Shown here piece by piece: positions 55,855-64,000 of a stretch of DNA of 64,000 nt. Positions within the stretch are counted from its first letter, which is position 1. The number at the start of each line of letters is the position of its first letter. Position numbers and translations under genes: made by a program. The notes beneath the pieces are model-generated. The model was not told the DNA's origin and did no database searches. It was given only the letters and a program-made list of their open reading frames with translations. The DNA is taken from the NCBI RefSeq assembly GCF_002902385.1, contig NZ_PPQH01000004.1, positions 1 to 64,000 of the forward strand, in the 5' to 3' direction. Source of the DNA: Staphylococcus intermedius NCTC 11048 (GTDB lineage Bacteria; Bacillota; Bacilli; Staphylococcales; Staphylococcaceae).

Positions 55855-55888
55855 AAAACAAGCAGAGCGCACATACTCTGCTTGTTTT
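55855..55888. terminator. Bidirectional terminator between malG and malL
   Basis: Perfect 13-bp arms AAAACAAGCAGAG (55855-55867) and CTCTGCTTGTTTT (55876-55888), A- and T-tailed. It serves both convergent operons. Confidence 0.9.
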
Positions 55889-55920
55889 TATGTCTCATCT
55901 CCTCAGTATCATTTAATATA

Positions 55921-57579
55921 TTACAGTGCAACGACACATGCTTCATAAGGACGAATGGCGTTAAAGTCAACTGCACCTTCATCGTTATGGAGTAGCACTT
56001 CTCCCTCACTTAGCGCTAAATCTGTATTCAAAGTGGCTACCTCATCCGATAAATTGCCAATGATAACTACAGTGCGTCCATCCAAACGTCGTGTATAAGC
56101 AAACAACCGTTCATTGTCTGCATCGACTAAATCGAATTGTCCATACGTATAGATGTCATCTGATTTCTTCAACCGAATGAGATCTTTATAAAAGTTTAAA
56201 ATTGATTTTGGATCCTTCTGTTGTTGTGCCACATTGATATCCACATAATTGGGATTCACCGGAAACCATGGTGTTCCAGTCGTAAAACCTGCATTGTCAC
56301 TCGCATCCCATTGCATAGGCGTTCTCGAGTTGTCACGACTATCCATTCTCAATTTTTCAAGTAATGCGTCAACATCACCACCCGCTTCTTGCACAATGCG
56401 GTATTCATTTTTAACGGACACATCATCGAATTGTTCAATATCGGTAAACGGATAGTTCGTCATGCCAATTTCCTGACCTTGATAGATAAACGGTGTGCCT
56501 TGTTGTAAAAAGTACACGAGCGCATGACTTGTCGCTGATGCATACCAGTACAGTTCGTCATCTCCCCATGTCGACACACGACGCGGTTGGTCATGATTCT
56601 CAATAAACAGCGCATTCCACCCTTTATTTTCCAACTGCTTTTGCCAACGATTGAGCACTTCTTTATACGCTTTAATATCAAGACGTGACGCCATATTATC
56701 CCATAGGCCAAGATGTTCGAATTGGAAAATCATATTAAAGACCCCTTTATCATGGCCGACCCAATTTTCTGCATCATCTGGATTCACACCGTTTGCTTCC
56801 CCGACCGTCATAATGTCATATTGCGACAGAGATTTAGCTTTCATCTCACGTAACCAAGTTAAAATACCCGGTTGATTCATCGCGACGTCAAACGCAGGGG
56901 CATACTGTTGACCTTCTGGCACTGGGAGATTGCCCGCTTCAAAGGATTTCTTAATATGGGTAATGGCATCCACACGAAAACCATCAATCCCTTTGTCAAA
57001 CCACCAATTCATCATGTTAAATACTTCATTGCGGACTTCTGGATTTTCCCAGTTTAAATCTGGTTGCTTCTCACTGAATAAATGGAAATAATATTGATTC
57101 GTCGTCTCGTCATATTTCCATGTCGAACCATTAAAAATACTCTCCCAGTTATTCGGTTCGGAACCATCACTGGCTGGGTCACGCCAAATGTACCAATCAC
57201 GTTTCGAGTTATGACGATTTTGTTTAGACTCGATAAACCACGGATGCTCATCTGATGTATGGTTCACCACAAGGTCCAAAATCAATCTCATCCCGCGTGC
57301 ATGCACTTTTCCAAGCAACTCATCAAAATCTGCCATTGTTCCATACGTTTCACTAATCGCTTGATAATCACTAATATCATAGCCGTTATCTGCATTAGGC
57401 GAGGGAAACATCGGACTCAGCCAAATGACATCAATACCGAGTTCCTGTAAATAATCTAACTTTTCTATGAGGCCTCTTAAATCACCCATCCCATCTCCAT
57501 TTGAATCATTAAAACTGCGGGGATATACTTGGTACGCCACCGCTTCCTTCCACCATTGTCTGGCTGTTATTTCGCTCAT
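55921..57579 (-). CDS. malL: Oligo-1,6-glucosidase/alpha-glucosidase
   Basis: A 552-aa GH13 enzyme that hydrolyses imported maltodextrin or isomaltose. Conserved regions: DLVVNHTSDEHPW, GFRVDAITHI (nucleophile Asp), GEANG (acid/base Glu), FIENHDQPR. Start is ATG 57579 after GGAGG; eight earlier codons precede it without a site. Last gene of the minus-strand operon. Confidence 0.92.
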   Translation of the reverse strand: MSEITARQWWKEAVAYQVYPRSFNDSNGDGMGDLRGLIEKLDYLQELGIDVIWLSPMFPSPNADNGYDISDYQAISETYGTMADFDELLGKVHARGMRLILDLVVNHTSDEHPWFIESKQNRHNSKRDWYIWRDPASDGSEPNNWESIFNGSTWKYDETTNQYYFHLFSEKQPDLNWENPEVRNEVFNMMNWWFDKGIDGFRVDAITHIKKSFEAGNLPVPEGQQYAPAFDVAMNQPGILTWLREMKAKSLSQYDIMTVGEANGVNPDDAENWVGHDKGVFNMIFQFEHLGLWDNMASRLDIKAYKEVLNRWQKQLENKGWNALFIENHDQPRRVSTWGDDELYWYASATSHALVYFLQQGTPFIYQGQEIGMTNYPFTDIEQFDDVSVKNEYRIVQEAGGDVDALLEKLRMDSRDNSRTPMQWDASDNAGFTTGTPWFPVNPNYVDINVAQQQKDPKSILNFYKDLIRLKKSDDIYTYGQFDLVDADNERLFAYTRRLDGRTVVIIGNLSDEVATLNTDLALSEGEVLLHNDEGAVDFNAIRPYEACVVAL

Positions 57580-57613
57580 TTTGAGACCTCCTTCATTTCT
57601 CATGTTGTAATTG

Positions 57614-58582
57614 CTAAGCCCACCACATATCCGGTGCTTGATGATAAATATTGACTGATTTTAAATTTTCAACTGCTTTATGAAAACCTTCTTCTACTGA
57701 CATAATCGGATCTTCATGTTCAATACTGAGTACATAGTCGTAGCCATGAATTCTTAATTGACTGATCATTTCGCCCCATTCGTAAGGACTATGACCATAA
57801 CCGACTGTGCGGAAGGTCCAAGCACGTGTTGCGACTTGTTGATACGGTTGCATATCTGTTAAGCCGTACATATTCACATTATCTTGATTAATATACGTAT
57901 CTTTCGCATGGAAATGGTGAATCGCATTCGCTTGTCCTAAAATACGGATCGCTGCGACAGGGTCAATGCCTTGCCACCATAAATGACTCGGGTCAAGGTT
58001 AGCGCCTATGTATTCATTCGTCGCTTCTCGTAATTTCAAAAGGGTATATGGCGTATGCACAAGAAAACCGGCATGTAGTTCAATCGCAATTTTGACATCA
58101 TGGGCTTTCGCAAATGCTGCTAAGTCTTGCCAGTAAGGAATAAGTTTTTGATTCCATTGGTAGTCATAAATTTCAGAGTACGCTGTCGGCCAAGGTGTCA
58201 CCGGCCAGTTTGGATATTTTGCACTGTCGTCTGAACCTGCAATACCTGAAAACGTATTAACGACAGGTACACCGAGTAACGCCGCGAGTTGAATCGTTTT
58301 GCGTAATGTCTCATCTGCTTCTTTGGCTTCTGCTGCATCTGGAGAAATGGGATTATTGTGGCAACTGAAAGCACTAATTTCTAATCCGCGTTGTTGAATT
58401 TTGTCCATAAATGTTTGACGTTTACTTTCATCTGCCAACAATTCATCAAGGTTACAAAATTTATCGCCAGGATTGCCGCCTGTACCGACTTCAATCATAT
58501 CGAGACCTGCCGCAGCCACATCGTCTAACATTTGTTCAAAATCACGATCATAAAACAATACCGAAAATACACCTAATTTCAT
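57614..58582 (-). CDS. Sugar phosphate isomerase/epimerase (IolE/TIM-barrel type)
   Basis: A 322-aa AP-endonuclease-2-type TIM barrel with metal ligand candidates in MIEVGTG, IELHAG, NLDPSHLWW, HFHAKDTYI and SIEHED. Start ATG 58582, nine bases after GAAAGG. It is encoded with two Gfo/Idh/MocA oxidoreductases and malL, a set also present in the S. aureus mal-type cluster, so it may convert an unusual sugar; the reaction is unknown. Confidence 0.82.
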   Translation of the reverse strand: MKLGVFSVLFYDRDFEQMLDDVAAAGLDMIEVGTGGNPGDKFCNLDELLADESKRQTFMDKIQQRGLEISAFSCHNNPISPDAAEAKEADETLRKTIQLAALLGVPVVNTFSGIAGSDDSAKYPNWPVTPWPTAYSEIYDYQWNQKLIPYWQDLAAFAKAHDVKIAIELHAGFLVHTPYTLLKLREATNEYIGANLDPSHLWWQGIDPVAAIRILGQANAIHHFHAKDTYINQDNVNMYGLTDMQPYQQVATRAWTFRTVGYGHSPYEWGEMISQLRIHGYDYVLSIEHEDPIMSVEEGFHKAVENLKSVNIYHQAPDMWWA

Positions 58583-58597
58583 CTTGAACACACCTTT

Positions 58598-59638
58598 CTA
58601 TCGTTTGATTTCTACACTTTGTCGTTCTCTATCACTTTGGTAAATGGCATCAATCAATTGTGTGACACGTCTTGCCTCTTCAGGTTTGACTAATGGTTCT
58701 ACCTCACCAAAGCAACTACTTATAAAATGGTCCATCTGGCGCATTGCCGCGACATCTTCATTTAAACTGACATCTTGTTCCAAAATGTGATAACCGTCTG
58801 GTCGCGGTGCATACACTTCAAACGGGAACAATTGCAATCCACCTGCATCACCTGAAATGCTCACGTCTAACTTGTCATTGTGAATATTCGCTGCCCATGA
58901 ACACTCAAATTGCATACTGGCACCATTTTCAAACGTCACATAACTGGTCGCATGGTCTTCCACATCAAAGGTCGTATGGTCAAACGTTCCCCACTCATTC
59001 AATTGATGTGGCTGGCGACTTAAAGCATTGTATGTACGTCCCGAAACTGCTGTCGGTTTCACGTCATCCAACAGCCACAATACGAGGTCAAGCACATGGC
59101 ATCCATAGTCGATTAAGCAACCGCCACCTTGCAGCGCTTTATTAGTAAACACACCCCATCCTGGCACCTTACGACGACGCAAAGCTTGCACTCGGGAGAC
59201 TACCGGCACACCGACCGCACCCTGCGCGACGGCTTGTTTTGCCGCTTGTGCCACATCTGTAAAACGATAATGGTACGCAATCGTTAATATGCGCGCATTT
59301 CGATTGGCCGCTTCTATCATCGCATCACATTCTGCTGAGTTCATCGCCATTGGTTTTTCGCATAATACATGAACGCCTGCGTCAAGCGCTGCTATCGTTA
59401 ATTCAGCATGAAATTGATTGGGCGTACAAATGATGACCGCATCTGCCTGCGCTAATAATGCTTCTAAAGTCGGTGCAACGTATGCAATATCAAATTGTGT
59501 CGCAACTTCTCTCGCAAGTGTCTCGTTCACATCGTACACACCGACAAGTTCGGCACGTTCATGCGCGATTATAAGTGGGATGTGGCGATCTCTTGCAATG
59601 CCACCTGTTCCGATAACGCCTATTTTTAACGGTTTCAT
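58598..59638 (-). CDS. Gfo/Idh/MocA-family oxidoreductase 1
   Basis: A 346-aa NAD(P)-dependent sugar oxidoreductase: Rossmann motif GVIGTGGIARDRH, CEKPMAMN (catalytic Lys), substrate-binding C-terminal half (GGGCLIDYGCHVLDLVLWLL). Paralogous with the next gene; both share the CEKPMA and GG.LIDxGxHxLDLxLWLM motifs. Substrate unknown. Confidence 0.88.
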   Translation of the reverse strand: MKPLKIGVIGTGGIARDRHIPLIIAHERAELVGVYDVNETLAREVATQFDIAYVAPTLEALLAQADAVIICTPNQFHAELTIAALDAGVHVLCEKPMAMNSAECDAMIEAANRNARILTIAYHYRFTDVAQAAKQAVAQGAVGVPVVSRVQALRRRKVPGWGVFTNKALQGGGCLIDYGCHVLDLVLWLLDDVKPTAVSGRTYNALSRQPHQLNEWGTFDHTTFDVEDHATSYVTFENGASMQFECSWAANIHNDKLDVSISGDAGGLQLFPFEVYAPRPDGYHILEQDVSLNEDVAAMRQMDHFISSCFGEVEPLVKPEEARRVTQLIDAIYQSDRERQSVEIKR

Positions 59639-59659
59639 CGTGATGTCTCCTTCGTTGTC

Positions 59660-60736
59660 TTAATCAAAATAAACAGCTTGTCCTGTCTTCGCTGACTGAT
59701 AAATCGCTTCTAATATTTGTGTAACGACGAGTGCTTCTTCTGGTTTCACACGCGGTGGTGTATCATTTTGAATACAGTCAATCCATTCCTTTGCTTCCTC
59801 TAAGGCTTCGTCCACTGTCTCACCTTCATAAAAATCGACGCCTTGATTGTCCAACTCAATCTGTTTCGTATACAACGTCCCAAACTCTTCACCGTGGATG
59901 CGTAAGCCGTCTTTCATATCCGCACCGCCTTTTGTTCCGGATAACGAACATTTCGCTTCATCTACGTCTAAAGAGTTGAGTGCCCACGCGGATTCTAAAA
60001 TAATTGTGGCGCCATTTTTCATTTTAATAAATCCAAAAGCTGAATCTTCTACTGTAAAGTCTTTCGGATTCCATGGTCCCCAAGCATTGGCCGCATTTTC
60101 TTGCTGGCTCAATTGATGGAACGTCGACCCCATGACAGAGGCAGGTTCATAATTATTCATCATCCAAAGTGTGAGGTCTAATGCATGTGTCCCAATATCA
60201 ATTAACGGGCCACCCCCTTGAGCTTCTTCATCTAAAAAGACACCCCAATTCGGTACCGCACGACGTCGAATGGCATGTGCCTTACCGAAATAAATGTCAC
60301 CTAAATCCCCACGCTCAGTCGCTTGATGTAAAAATTGGCTGTCTGGACGAAAACGATTTTGATAGCCAATGGTCAATTTTTTACCTGTACGTTTCGCGGC
60401 ATCTAACATTTGTTGCGCTTCCGCCGTCGTTTTGGCCATCGGTTTCTCGCACATGACATGCTTATCCGCTTCAAGTGCATGAACCGTCATTTCACAATGT
60501 AAGTAGTTCGGTGTACAAATATGTACCACATCAATCGATGGATCTTTGAGTAATACTTCATAATCTTGATACACTTTTGCGTCCGCCGTACCATACGTTT
60601 CTGCTGCGGTCTGTGCTTTTTCAATATCAATGTCACAAAATGCGACCAATTCCACTTCCTTAATTTTTACAAGACTTGGCAAATGTTTACCATTCGCGAT
60701 ACCGCCACAGCCGATGATTCCTACTTTAATCCCCAT
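59660..60736 (-). CDS. Gfo/Idh/MocA-family oxidoreductase 2
   Basis: A 358-aa paralogue of the preceding-strand gene at 58598. GIIGCGGIANGKH Rossmann motif, MCEKPMAKT, GGGPLIDIGTHALDLTLWMM. Start ATG 60736 after AGGAGTG; 12 earlier codons lack a site. First gene of the operon and close to the MalR operators at 60799 and 60842. Confidence 0.88.
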   Translation of the reverse strand: MGIKVGIIGCGGIANGKHLPSLVKIKEVELVAFCDIDIEKAQTAAETYGTADAKVYQDYEVLLKDPSIDVVHICTPNYLHCEMTVHALEADKHVMCEKPMAKTTAEAQQMLDAAKRTGKKLTIGYQNRFRPDSQFLHQATERGDLGDIYFGKAHAIRRRAVPNWGVFLDEEAQGGGPLIDIGTHALDLTLWMMNNYEPASVMGSTFHQLSQQENAANAWGPWNPKDFTVEDSAFGFIKMKNGATIILESAWALNSLDVDEAKCSLSGTKGGADMKDGLRIHGEEFGTLYTKQIELDNQGVDFYEGETVDEALEEAKEWIDCIQNDTPPRVKPEEALVVTQILEAIYQSAKTGQAVYFD

Positions 60737-60798
60737 ACCATACACTCCTATCTTTGATGAGATTGCCGTCACTTTTGTACGATTAAACTTCTTTGTTT

Positions 60799-60812
60799 TG
60801 TAATCGATTACA
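60799..60812. promoter_or_regulatory. MalR operator-like palindrome O3
   Basis: TGTAATCGATTACA, a perfect 14-base palindrome upstream of the oxidoreductase-malL operon. Its half-sites match O1 and O2 at 51257 and 51311. Confidence 0.8.
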
Positions 60813-60841
60813 TTTTAAAATATAACAAAAATGCACCCTAT

Positions 60842-60857
60842 TGTAAACGGATTCACA
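60842..60857. promoter_or_regulatory. MalR operator-like site O4
   Basis: TGTAAACGGATTCACA, an imperfect LacI-type site 43 bases from O3. Close to the malR stop and likely to work with O3. Confidence 0.6.
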
Positions 60858-60909
60858 TAGGATGCATCAACTTATTTCAAGATATAACGAGATATAGATT
60901 GGTAGCACT

Positions 60910-61890
60910 TTACGTAGACTGACGTATTAACAATTCGCCTTCAAGTAAAGTATCACGTTCTTTTAATGTTTGTCCCTTTAAAAGCACTAACAATTTTTCC
61001 ATTGCACGCACACCGATTTCAGTAGCGGGTTGTGCATACGTCGTTAAACCTGGGTCGACAATTTCTGACAAAATAATGTTATCAAATCCAACAATCGCCA
61101 TGTCTTCGGGCACACGTTTGCCATGCTGTTTGAGTACCTTCATAATCCCAATCGCCATCTCATCATTGGCAACAAATAGCGCTGTCGGCATCTCTTCTTG
61201 TTCGAGTAACTGCTTGCCGATACGATAACCTGACTCTAAAGAAAAGTCCCCTTCGATAATCCAATCTTCATGCACCTTCAAACCATGACTGTGCATCGCT
61301 TCACGAAAGCCTTGTAAACGGTATTGACCTAAAATACCATCCAATGGCCCAGCAATATGTCCCACTTTCGTATGTCCCGCTTCTATTAAATGACGCGTCA
61401 TTAATGCAGATGCTTCAATATGATTGATTGAGACAGAAGGCACATCAATCTCTTTAATTTGTTCACAAGCGAGTACAAGGGGGTATTGTGCACTGACTTT
61501 TTCTAAATTTTCAAGATCAAGATAGGACGTGAGAACAATCATGCCATCGACTTTCTTTTCATATAAATACGAAAAATAAGTATCACCTTGTTGATTTTGA
61601 GTATCTCCAAGAATCACTTCATAACCGTGCTCACGTGCAATATTTTCAATGTTTCTGAGTATCGCTGAGAAAAATGAATTCGTAATGTCCGGTACGACAA
61701 CAAGAATCGTCATTGTTTCCATTTTGCGCAGTTGTCTCCCGATATTATTCGGATGATAGCCGAGTGCTTTTGCTGCTTCTAATACACGTTGTTGATTTTT
61801 AGGCTTGACCTTTCCTGTATTACTGAGCACCCGTGAAACCGTTGCCGTCGATACATTCGCTAACTTTGCGACATCCTTTACACTTACCAT
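60910..61890 (-). CDS. malR: LacI-family repressor (MalR-like)
   Basis: A 326-aa LacI-family regulator: helix-turn-helix VSVKDVAKLANVSTATVSRVL at the N terminus, hinge GYHPNNIGRQLR, then a periplasmic-binding-like sugar domain. It lies upstream of the maltose operon on the minus strand. Two operator pairs resembling its likely target frame the two mal operons. Gene symbol inferred from context. Confidence 0.82.
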   Translation of the reverse strand: MVSVKDVAKLANVSTATVSRVLSNTGKVKPKNQQRVLEAAKALGYHPNNIGRQLRKMETMTILVVVPDITNSFFSAILRNIENIAREHGYEVILGDTQNQQGDTYFSYLYEKKVDGMIVLTSYLDLENLEKVSAQYPLVLACEQIKEIDVPSVSINHIEASALMTRHLIEAGHTKVGHIAGPLDGILGQYRLQGFREAMHSHGLKVHEDWIIEGDFSLESGYRIGKQLLEQEEMPTALFVANDEMAIGIMKVLKQHGKRVPEDMAIVGFDNIILSEIVDPGLTTYAQPATEIGVRAMEKLLVLLKGQTLKERDTLLEGELLIRQST

Positions 61891-62150
61891 AGTCCTTCCC
61901 CTTTTATGTCTTCATTTAAATTAAATATAACACAAAAAGTATACCATCGCTTATTTCATCTGATTGGCTTGTATTGCCGTCTTGCTGTTTTAACACCACA
62001 TTTTGTAGACCTCATCCTACGATTCACTATTTTCAAATATAAAATAATGTACAACATATGAAATTTGACATTATAAAAATACTTTGAAAATGTATGACTA
62101 CTTTAGTATATTTATTATGTATGAAACAAAACTAAGAGAGTAGGGTTACC

Positions 62151-63392
62151 ATGTACTTTACGCAATTAAGTGTAGAAGCTTTTGACGATTTTGTAACAAA
62201 CCACTTTTCGCATTATACACAAGATCCTGGACACTATCAGTATAGAAACAAATACAAAAATGATGTCCATTTAGTTGGTGTTAAAAATGATCAAGACGAA
62301 GTCATTGCGGCTTGTTTATTGACTGAAGCACGCGCACTGAAGTTTTTTAAATATTTTTATACACATCGCGGTCCAGTTTTAGATTACAACAACCTCGAAC
62401 TGGTCCAATTCTTTTTTGAACAGCTCACACAATATTTAAAACAACAGCGCTGCCTTTATGTGTTAGTCGATCCCTATGTGCGTAATCATATACGTGATGC
62501 AAAAGGGAATATAACGCAAAGTTTTGAGCGTCAACAACTTTTTCAAACGTTAGACCGTCTCGGCTACAAACACCAAGGTTTTCCTATAGGTTATTCGAGT
62601 ATCAGTCAAATTCGTTGGCTTTCCGTTCTTGACCTTAAAGATAAATCGGAACAACAACTTTTAGAGGAAATGGACTACCAAACACGACGTAACATTAAAA
62701 AGACGTATGAAATGGATGTCCAAGTTAAAACACTACCTATTGAAGAAACTGCGCGCTTTTTCAAACTTTTCCAAATGGCTGAAGAAAAACACGGCTTTAC
62801 TTTTAGAGACTTACCTTATTTTGAAGAAATGCAGAAAATGTATGCTAAAAATAGTATGCTCAAGTTAGCTTATATTGATTTGAATGACCTTTTGAAGAAG
62901 CAAACTGAGAAATTAGACACATTAAATGCGACGGTTGCAGAAACTCAAGAAGCGCTAGAAAGTAACCCAAATTCTAAGAAAAACAAAACTAAATTAAAAC
63001 AAGCCGAACAGCAACTGCAAGCGCAAGAACGTAAAATAGAAAAAACACGTCAATTAATCGCTGAAGATGGGGATGTATTAGACTTAGCTGCTGCGATTTA
63101 TATTTACAACAATCATGAAGTGTATTATTTATCGAGTGGCTCGAATCCTAAGTACAATGCGTATATGGGTGCGTATCGTTTACAGTGGGAAATGATTCAA
63201 TTTGCCAAACAGCATGGCATTGACCGTTATAACTTCTATGGCATTACAGGTGATTTTACGAAACATGCTGAAGACTATGGTGTGCAGCGTTTTAAAGAGG
63301 GCTTCGGTGCGCACGTAGAAGAATATGTGGGTGATTTTGTTAAACCGATTATGCCAACCATGTATCGATTATCACAGTTATTGAAACGTTAG
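62151..63392 (+). CDS. FemABX-family aminoacyltransferase (FmhA-like)
   Basis: A 413-aa FemA/FemB-type protein that uses aminoacyl-tRNA to build peptidoglycan cross-bridges. Two GNAT-like halves (about 1-150 and 155-395) and the inserted coiled coil typical of Fem proteins (about 240-305) are visible; ending DRYNFYGITGDFTKHAED and EYVGDFVKPI are family features. Not FemA or FemB proper, as it stands alone and is diverged; FmhA-like is the best guess. Confidence 0.82.
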   Translation: MYFTQLSVEAFDDFVTNHFSHYTQDPGHYQYRNKYKNDVHLVGVKNDQDEVIAACLLTEARALKFFKYFYTHRGPVLDYNNLELVQFFFEQLTQYLKQQRCLYVLVDPYVRNHIRDAKGNITQSFERQQLFQTLDRLGYKHQGFPIGYSSISQIRWLSVLDLKDKSEQQLLEEMDYQTRRNIKKTYEMDVQVKTLPIEETARFFKLFQMAEEKHGFTFRDLPYFEEMQKMYAKNSMLKLAYIDLNDLLKKQTEKLDTLNATVAETQEALESNPNSKKNKTKLKQAEQQLQAQERKIEKTRQLIAEDGDVLDLAAAIYIYNNHEVYYLSSGSNPKYNAYMGAYRLQWEMIQFAKQHGIDRYNFYGITGDFTKHAEDYGVQRFKEGFGAHVEEYVGDFVKPIMPTMYRLSQLLKR

Positions 63393-63493
63393 AGGGATTG
63401 GAAATAAAAATTTTTGATGCTATGGATGCTGTATTTTGTGCAACTTGCCCTATTCATAAAATTTGTATTTTTGATTGCCCTTATGGCTTCGCG

Positions 63494-63516
63494 TTCCCAG
63501 GGGACTTGTCTCAACT
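63494..63516. repeat. Dispersed intergenic repeat, copy C
   Basis: Reverse complement of copy A at 29049-29071 (21 of 23 bases). Lies downstream of the FemABX gene. Confidence 0.6.
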
Positions 63517-63740
63517 AGCCAACGCTTGATTGAACGATGACATGCATGTAACGTTGGCGGATTTTCGACTGCGTCTGATCCCTCGGGAGTCTCAGCCTTC
63601 TGGTCAATCTCATATCAAATGCAGCCACTTAGGGCAAGTTTACAAAATGAAAACAATCCAAAACATCCAATTTTTACGACCCCTTCATTCTCTTTTTTGC
63701 TGTTTTTCATCATTAATAAATATAAGTCCATAAAAAAGTT

Positions 63741-63772
63741 AGGACTGGGATCAAACTTAATGTCCCAGTCCT
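63741..63772. terminator. Bidirectional terminator
   Basis: Perfect 10-bp arms AGGACTGGGA (63741-63750) and TCCCAGTCCT (63763-63772), with A-rich and T-rich sides. It separates the FemABX region from the convergent partial gene. Confidence 0.85.
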
Positions 63773-63798
63773 CTTCCTTTTTTTCATTCAAAATGATT

Positions 63799-64000
63799 CT
63801 ATTGTAAAAACCAGTAGTCTTCCTTTTCACCTTTTAGATACGTATATTCTGCCGGTATGTCCCCATTCGCTTTAATATTGTCATTGATATGATCTCTCAA
63901 ATCCCACACTTGATGAATGAATGTATTGAGATTTCCTCCTAACAAACGTGAAGGGGCATCCATATTCAAAATATTTTCAACTTGTTTTTCCGAAATATGC
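63799..64000 (-). CDS. 3' end of an unidentified gene
   Basis: An open minus-strand frame enters from the window edge and ends with TAG at 63799. The visible 66 residues (ending PAEYVYLKGEKEDYWFLQ) have hydrophilic, helix-then-strand character. The family was not recognised and the start lies outside. A terminator follows at 63741-63772. Confidence 0.6.
   Translation of the reverse strand, partial: HISEKQVENILNMDAPSRLLGGNLNTFIHQVWDLRDHINDNIKANGDIPAEYTYLKGEKEDYWFLQ

Larger units (their letters stand above)
63393..63798. other. Intergenic region with dispersed repeats
   Basis: About 400 bases without a convincing gene (short frames are repeat-derived). It contains copy C of the dispersed repeat and the CTCGGGAGTCTC companion (near 63591-63602), and a bidirectional terminator at 63741. 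Confidence 0.55.

Noticed and set aside
1-64000. CRISPR arrays, tRNA or rRNA genes
   Set aside because: No regular spaced repeats, cloverleaf sequences or rRNA signatures were seen.

Overview
The window reads as a chromosomal segment of a low-GC coagulase-positive Staphylococcus. The best guess is the Staphylococcus intermedius/pseudintermedius/delphini group (inference). This rests on staphylococcal-type icaADBC, a FemA/FemB-type protein, GlcT-controlled ptsG, a Hol_Tox-type type I toxin and a malEFG/MalR cluster, combined with a galacto-N-biose/GalNAc operon unusual for S. aureus. No rRNA, tRNA or CRISPR array was seen.

Region 1 (1-13988) is a WYL-type regulator gene split by an ICE6013-like integrative element. 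Element ends can be placed at 543 and 13290: 8-bp imperfect inverted repeats flanked by the 3-bp duplication ATT. Removing the element and one ATT restores a single 293-codon HTH-WYL frame. The element carries an IS30-family DDE transposase and a Tn916/ICEBs1-type conjugation module (TcpC, small membrane protein, TcpE, VirB4, FtsK-type coupling ATPase, VirB6-like, CwlT-like hydrolase). The transposase is frameshifted and the Rep_trans relaxase is 5'-truncated, so this copy is probably immobile.

Region 2 (14097-18550) is a biofilm island. It holds icaA, icaD, icaB and icaC (PNAG synthesis), and tail-to-tail with icaC a secreted GH20 protein with the hallmarks of dispersin B (PNAG degradation). 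icaC has an A8 tract directly after its start that puts the gene out of frame (A9 would restore it). icaR is absent, and the regulator-like gene directly upstream of icaA is the one broken by the ICE.

Region 3 (19340-35344) covers lactate and redox metabolism and transport. It has an lldP permease, an XRE-ImmA/IrrE gene with an unknown partner, a zinc alcohol dehydrogenase, a DUF3169/HTH pair, an ldh-yjiH-iclR operon behind a Rex-like operator, ptsG with an antiterminator (RAT) leader, YceI, a thioredoxin-like protein and an ABC-2 exporter with a TetR regulator. At 35.4-36.0 kb lies a type I toxin-antitoxin locus beside an orphan duplicate of its antitoxin part.

Region 4 (36166-45611) is a ten-gene operon for galacto-N-biose, lacto-N-biose or GalNAc: GntR regulator, AgaS, LacC-like kinase, LacD-like aldolase, GH35 beta-galactosidase, mannose-family PTS EIIB/C/D/A and NagA. 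Together they give a complete route to triose phosphates. Two identical palindromes mark its control region.

Region 5 (46196-50774) has an MFS exporter, a ring-cleavage-type VOC protein, a YjdI-like ferredoxin with a decayed CDGSH domain, and a KhtTU K+/H+ antiporter. Region 6 (51257-61890) is a maltodextrin regulon: malK-E-F-G forward; malR, two Gfo/Idh/MocA oxidoreductases, an IolE-like isomerase and malL in reverse, with LacI-type palindromes in front of both arms. The window ends with a FemABX-family gene and the 3' end of an unidentified gene.
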